Assembly: GCA_016933965.1 (NCBI GenBank)
Contig: JAFGTS010000014.1
Coordinates: 1-64,000, forward strand
DNA length: 64,000 nucleotides
From: Deltaproteobacteria bacterium
Lineage (GTDB): Bacteria; Desulfobacterota; Syntrophia; Syntrophales; UBA2210
Reading direction: 5' to 3'
Below, in pieces: positions 59,773-64,000 of this stretch. A program made the translations under genes and the position numbers. The notes under the pieces are model-generated. The model saw only the letters and a program-made list of their open reading frames with translations. It did not search any database and was not told where the DNA came from. Numbering within the stretch: the first letter of the stretch is position 1; each line of letters begins with the position of its first letter.

Positions 59773-61632
59773 ATGCCGTTCATGGTAAGAAATAAGAACT
59801 TCTGGTTCATGCTTCTAGGGGACGCGGTTCTCGTCCTCCTCTCGTATTACGCCGCCTATTTTCTCAGGTTTGACGGCGATATCCCCCCGGTATTTTTTGC
59901 AGGATTCGTAAAGACCGTTGTCTGGGTCGTGCCGTTGAAGCTTTTATGCTTTAACTTTTTCGACCAGTACAAGGGCATGTGGCGCTACACGAGCTTGCAT
60001 GACATCATCGATCTTTTGAAGGCCTGCCTGACATCGTCGGCCATAATCGCGCTGATGCTGCTTCTCGCCGTCCGGTTTATCGGATTTCCGAGAAGCGTGT
60101 TCGCCATAGATTTCATCCTCACCTTTTTCATGGTCGGAGGATACCGGGTCGCGATCAGGCTCTTCTATTCGCGGATGAACGGGCATTTCGCGGTTTCTTC
60201 ACTATGGAAGCCACCGGCGGACGCGAAAAACATCCTCCTCATCGGAGCGGGTGATGCGGGGGAGAAACTGTTGAGAGAGATCATGGAAACGGCGAATCTC
60301 CAGTATAACGTGGTCGGGTTTCTGGATGACGATACACACAAGATGAACCGGTCCATCCATGGTGTGCCCGTCCTGGGAGCCGTTGATCAGATCCAGAAGG
60401 TGGTGAAAAAGAATAGGGTGGAGGAGATCATTATTGCAATCCCCTCCGTCAGGGGCGAGCAGATGCGGCGGATCGTCGGCCTCTGCGAGCAGACGGGAAA
60501 GAGGTTCCGGACCGTGCCGGGCATCTGGGAACTGATCGAAGGCAAGGTGTCGGTGAAGCGGATCAGGGATGTGACCCTGGCAGACCTCCTCGGCCGGGAA
60601 GAGGTCCATCTCGATGAGGACGGGATCGAACAGTATCTCTCGGGGAAAAAGGTCCTCGTCACGGGGGCCGGCGGATCAATCGGTTCCGAGCTGGTGCGGC
60701 AGATATGCCGGTTCGGACCGGCGGCGCTGGGTTTGCTCGATTTCAGTGAGTTCAACCTGTTCAGTATCGAAATGGAGTGCCGGCAGCTCTTTGAAGATAT
60801 TCCCGTTCATCCCTTCCTGGTCGATATACGGGACGAGGAATCCCTGGAACAGACCTTCCGTGAATTCCGTCCCGATGTGGTCTTTCATGCCGCGGCGTAC
60901 AAGCATGTCCCCATGCAGGAAGTGAATCCCTGGGAAGCCGTTGTCAACAATATCTGCGGCACCCGGAATGTCGCAGAGACGGCCCTGAGATACGAAACAG
61001 GACGCTTTGTGCTGGTCTCGACGGACAAGGCAGTACGCCCCGTAAATGTGATGGGTGCGACGAAACGGGTCGCCGAGATGCTCATCGAATCCATCAACGG
61101 CGGCCGGACACGGTTCATGGCGGTCCGGTTCGGAAATGTCATCGGCAGTTCCGGTTCGGTCATTCCCCTTTTCCAGGAACAGATAGCGCGGGGCACGCCC
61201 GTCACGGTGACCCACCGCGAAGTGACACGATATTTCATGAGTATTCCCGAGGCGGCTCAGTTGATCCTCCAGGCGGGTGCCATGGGAACAGGCGGTGAGA
61301 TATTTATCCTCGACATGGGTACCCCCGTTCGCATTCTCGATATGGCGGAAGACCTCATCCGCCTCAGCGGCCTTGAACCGTACACGGACATCCCCATTGC
61401 GTTCACCGGTCTGCGGCCGGGTGAGAAGCTCTATGAGGAACTGATCACCGAAGGCGAGGGGATCGTATCGACGGAGCATGAGAAGATACTGGTCCTGCGG
61501 GGAAATACCGTGGACCGGGGGCGCCTGGAATCCTGTATCGAGGAACTGAAGAGGATCGCCCGTACCCATGACGCACCGGCGATCAAGAAGAAACTGCACG
61601 AGATCGTGGCTGAATACTCGCCGCAGCTCTAA
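59773..61632 (+). CDS. pglF: membrane-bound UDP-GlcNAc 4,6-dehydratase (PglF/WbpM/CapD family)
   Basis: 619 residues. Four N-terminal membrane helices (about 10-115) are followed by a Rossmann CoA-binding-like domain (LLIGAGDAGEKLLREI, residue about 153). The catalytic SDR domain starts near 290: VTGAGGSIGSELVRQICRFGP, HAAAYKHVPMQEVNPWEAVVNNICGT, LVSTDKAVRPVNVMGATKRVAEML with the active-site Asp-Lys, and FGNVIGSSGSVIPLF. It provides the UDP-4-keto-6-deoxy sugar used by the PglE homologue just upstream. Length is standard for the large class. The ATG at 59773 has no strong ribosome site. Confidence 0.94.
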   Translation: MPFMVRNKNFWFMLLGDAVLVLLSYYAAYFLRFDGDIPPVFFAGFVKTVVWVVPLKLLCFNFFDQYKGMWRYTSLHDIIDLLKACLTSSAIIALMLLLAVRFIGFPRSVFAIDFILTFFMVGGYRVAIRLFYSRMNGHFAVSSLWKPPADAKNILLIGAGDAGEKLLREIMETANLQYNVVGFLDDDTHKMNRSIHGVPVLGAVDQIQKVVKKNRVEEIIIAIPSVRGEQMRRIVGLCEQTGKRFRTVPGIWELIEGKVSVKRIRDVTLADLLGREEVHLDEDGIEQYLSGKKVLVTGAGGSIGSELVRQICRFGPAALGLLDFSEFNLFSIEMECRQLFEDIPVHPFLVDIRDEESLEQTFREFRPDVVFHAAAYKHVPMQEVNPWEAVVNNICGTRNVAETALRYETGRFVLVSTDKAVRPVNVMGATKRVAEMLIESINGGRTRFMAVRFGNVIGSSGSVIPLFQEQIARGTPVTVTHREVTRYFMSIPEAAQLILQAGAMGTGGEIFILDMGTPVRILDMAEDLIRLSGLEPYTDIPIAFTGLRPGEKLYEELITEGEGIVSTEHEKILVLRGNTVDRGRLESCIEELKRIARTHDAPAIKKKLHEIVAEYSPQL

Positions 61633-61724
61633 GGATGCGCGGGTTCATTCGCTGAGCATCGCGTATCCGACCCGATGCATCGTAAAAGCTCTTTTCCATA
61701 GGGAATGATATACCGGCGGGTATA

Positions 61725-62086
61725 ATCTATAACCCATTACCAAATACAATCCGGGGGGATGATATGATGAGAGTCAGGAAGTTCGTTGTTGTACTGCTTG
61801 TCGTTTCGTTGGTCGTTTCATTGGTTCCCGTTGTTTTTGCCGATGAGATGAAACCGGTCAATATCAACACGGCGTCGGCGGATGATCTGTGCACTCTGAG
61901 CGGGATCGGCAAGACCGTCGCTCAGCGTATCGTTGATTACCGTGATCTGAACGGTCCCTTCAAAACGCCGGAAGGCTTGATGGAAGTGAAAGGCGTGGGG
62001 GCGAAGATTTTCGATGCCAACAAGGATCGTATTACGATAAACTAACTTTCAACATATAATTTGCTCAATGGTAATGGGTTATAGAT
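61725..62086. repeat. 17-bp perfect inverted repeats around the comEA-like gene
   Basis: ATCTATAACCCATTACC (61725-61741) and its exact inverse (62070-62086) enclose a single gene of 282 bp. The left copy overlaps a TATAAT (61721-61726) that could be a -10 sequence. There is no transposase, so this is either a non-autonomous element or paired regulatory sites. Confidence 0.8.
61764..62045 (+). CDS. ComEA-like helix-hairpin-helix protein with signal peptide
   Basis: A 93-residue exported protein. Residues 1-26 are a signal peptide (MMRVRK, a long Val/Leu core, VVFADE). The rest is one ComEA-type (HhH)2 unit: VNINTASADDLCTLSGIGKTVAQRIVDYRDLNGPFKTPEGLMEVKGVGAKIFDANKDRI. Single-domain periplasmic ComEA proteins bind double-stranded DNA in uptake. 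No other competence gene is in the window. Two adjacent ATGs (61764, 61767) follow GGGGGGATG. It lies alone between pglF and gmd, bounded by 17-bp inverted repeats. Confidence 0.85.
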   Translation: MMRVRKFVVVLLVVSLVVSLVPVVFADEMKPVNINTASADDLCTLSGIGKTVAQRIVDYRDLNGPFKTPEGLMEVKGVGAKIFDANKDRITIN

Positions 62087-62118
62087 TTCCATATGGAATA
62101 TGACAAAGGAGGCCCCCT

Positions 62119-63142
62119 GTGAAAAAAGCCTTTATCACCGGAATCACCGGCCAGGATGGTTCCTATCTTACCGAATTTCTCTTGAACAAAGGGTACGAGG
62201 TCCACGGCCTGATCCGGAGGTCCAGCACCTTCAACACGGATCGTATCGACCATCTCTACCGTGACCTTCACGATCCCGAGGCCCGGATGTATCTCCATTA
62301 CGGAGACCTTTCCGTTTCGGGCCAGTTGATGGACCTGCTCTTCGATATCAGGCCCGATGAGATCTACCACCTGGGCGCCCAGAGCCATGTGCGCGTCAGT
62401 TTCGACATGCCCGAGTATACGGGTGATGTGACGGGTGTCGGCACGATACGGCTTCTGGAGGCGATCCGCAAAACAGGCATCGAGACAAAATTCTACCAGG
62501 CGTCGTCGAGCGAAATGTTCGGCGCGGCGCCGCCGCCCCAGAGCGAGAAGACCCCTTTTGAACCCCAGAGTCCCTATGCCGCGGCGAAGGTGTATGCCTA
62601 TTACGTGGTCAAGAACTATCGACAGGCTTACGGCATATTTGCCTGTAACGGCATCCTCTTCAACCATGAATCGCCGAGAAGAGGGGAGACCTTCGTGACG
62701 AGAAAGATCACCCGGGCGGCGACACGGATAAAACTTGGCCTTCAGGATAAGCTCTACCTGGGGAATCTGGAGGCAAAGCGGGACTGGGGATACGCCGGCG
62801 ATTACGTGGAGGCGATGTGGATAATGCTCCAGCAGGAAAGGGCCGACGACTTCGTTATCGCCACGGGCGAGACACACTCGGTCCGCGAGTTCGCCGAGCG
62901 GGTTTTTGAAAAGCTCGACCTTGATTACAAGCAATACGTGGAAATAGATAAGCGGTATTTCCGGCCCACCGAGGTCGATGTGCTGCTCGGAGATGCCTCC
63001 AAGGCGCGCGAGAAGCTGGGCTGGGTCCCCCGGGTCGGCTTCGAAGCCCTCATAGACATGATGATCGACCATGACCTGGAAACGGCGCAGAAGGAAAAGA
63101 CGCTGGTAGACGCGGGATTTGTGGTCGGGAATCGGCGGGGTT

Positions 63143-63147
<5 letters not shown>
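62119..63147 (+). CDS. gmd: GDP-mannose 4,6-dehydratase
   Basis: A 342-residue extended SDR giving GDP-4-keto-6-deoxymannose. The NAD motif is [17 protein letters not shown], then [18 protein letters not shown] (NADP phosphate site), [28 protein letters not shown] and the catalytic Tyr-Lys in [31 protein letters not shown] and [21 protein letters not shown] complete the family. GTG start at 62119 with AAAGGAGG upstream. It feeds the GDP-fucose synthase directly downstream. Its stop codon lies inside a 7-bp tandem repeat. Confidence 0.96.

Positions 63148-64000
<853 letters not shown>

Overview
The window looks like chromosomal DNA of an anaerobic, GC-rich deltaproteobacterium in the broad sense (Desulfobacterota, possibly a syntroph or sulfate-reducer relative). 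This is inferred from a Hdr/Flox electron-bifurcation operon, NfnAB, a siroheme-decarboxylase-type heme gene, an atpE product with a signal-like N-terminus, and the 16S 5' end. No species is claimed.

Layout. 1-840: the 5' end of a 16S rRNA gene on the minus strand with tandem rRNA promoters, divergent from dus. 840-6800: housekeeping genes (dus, zapB-like, zapA, a probable 6S RNA, rny, ymdB-like, tyrS). 6860-13900: a ferritin-like gene, then a minus-strand unit with a M55 D-aminopeptidase, an FAD oxidoreductase, a CaiB-type CoA-transferase and a ClC channel, then engB. 14027-25801: the energy-metabolism core. It starts with a 1474-residue HdrA in which a complete GltD/NfnB-like flavoprotein is inserted into the HdrA ferredoxin domain. 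FloxD/MvhD, FloxC-like, HdrC, HdrB, FloxB, FloxA and finally NfnAB follow. An RAYT transposase unit with 28-bp inverted ends abuts the nfnB stop. 26760-34000: rmlC and rmlA, ribD, a NusG paralogue, an RNase Z-like protein, a release-factor-like protein, a lone atpE, and a siroheme decarboxylase subunit overlapping hemL.

34000-64000 is a surface-polysaccharide locus. It begins at a near-consensus promoter (33998-34026) and encodes a nucleotide-sugar dehydrogenase, Wzz, an oxidoreductase/acetyltransferase fusion and a UDP-GlcNAc 2-epimerase. From about 40500 to 58540 the DNA becomes clearly AT-rich. This island carries a nearly complete GDP-dependent legionaminic acid pathway (LegB, C, H, I, G, PtmE, LegF) with two Gfo/Idh proteins. 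It also has an SGNH hydrolase containing a G10 tract, Wzx, a candidate sialyltransferase-like enzyme, an acetyltransferase, glycosyltransferases and Wzy. A PglC-type initiating transferase and PglE and PglF homologues suggest that the repeat unit starts with a diacetamido (bacillosamine-type) sugar. GC-rich DNA resumes inside pglE and continues through pglF, a ComEA-like gene, gmd and a partial GDP-fucose synthase.

Most unusual items: the HdrA-GltD-HdrA fusion next to NfnAB; the AT-rich nonulosonic acid island with a candidate phase-variable gene; and a family of short repeats (GGATTACGGATTA-type, GACTTTTTACGAAGTC hairpins, 7- and 8-bp tandem repeats) that flank, overlap or enter genes. All functions are inferred by reading the sequence; no search was run.
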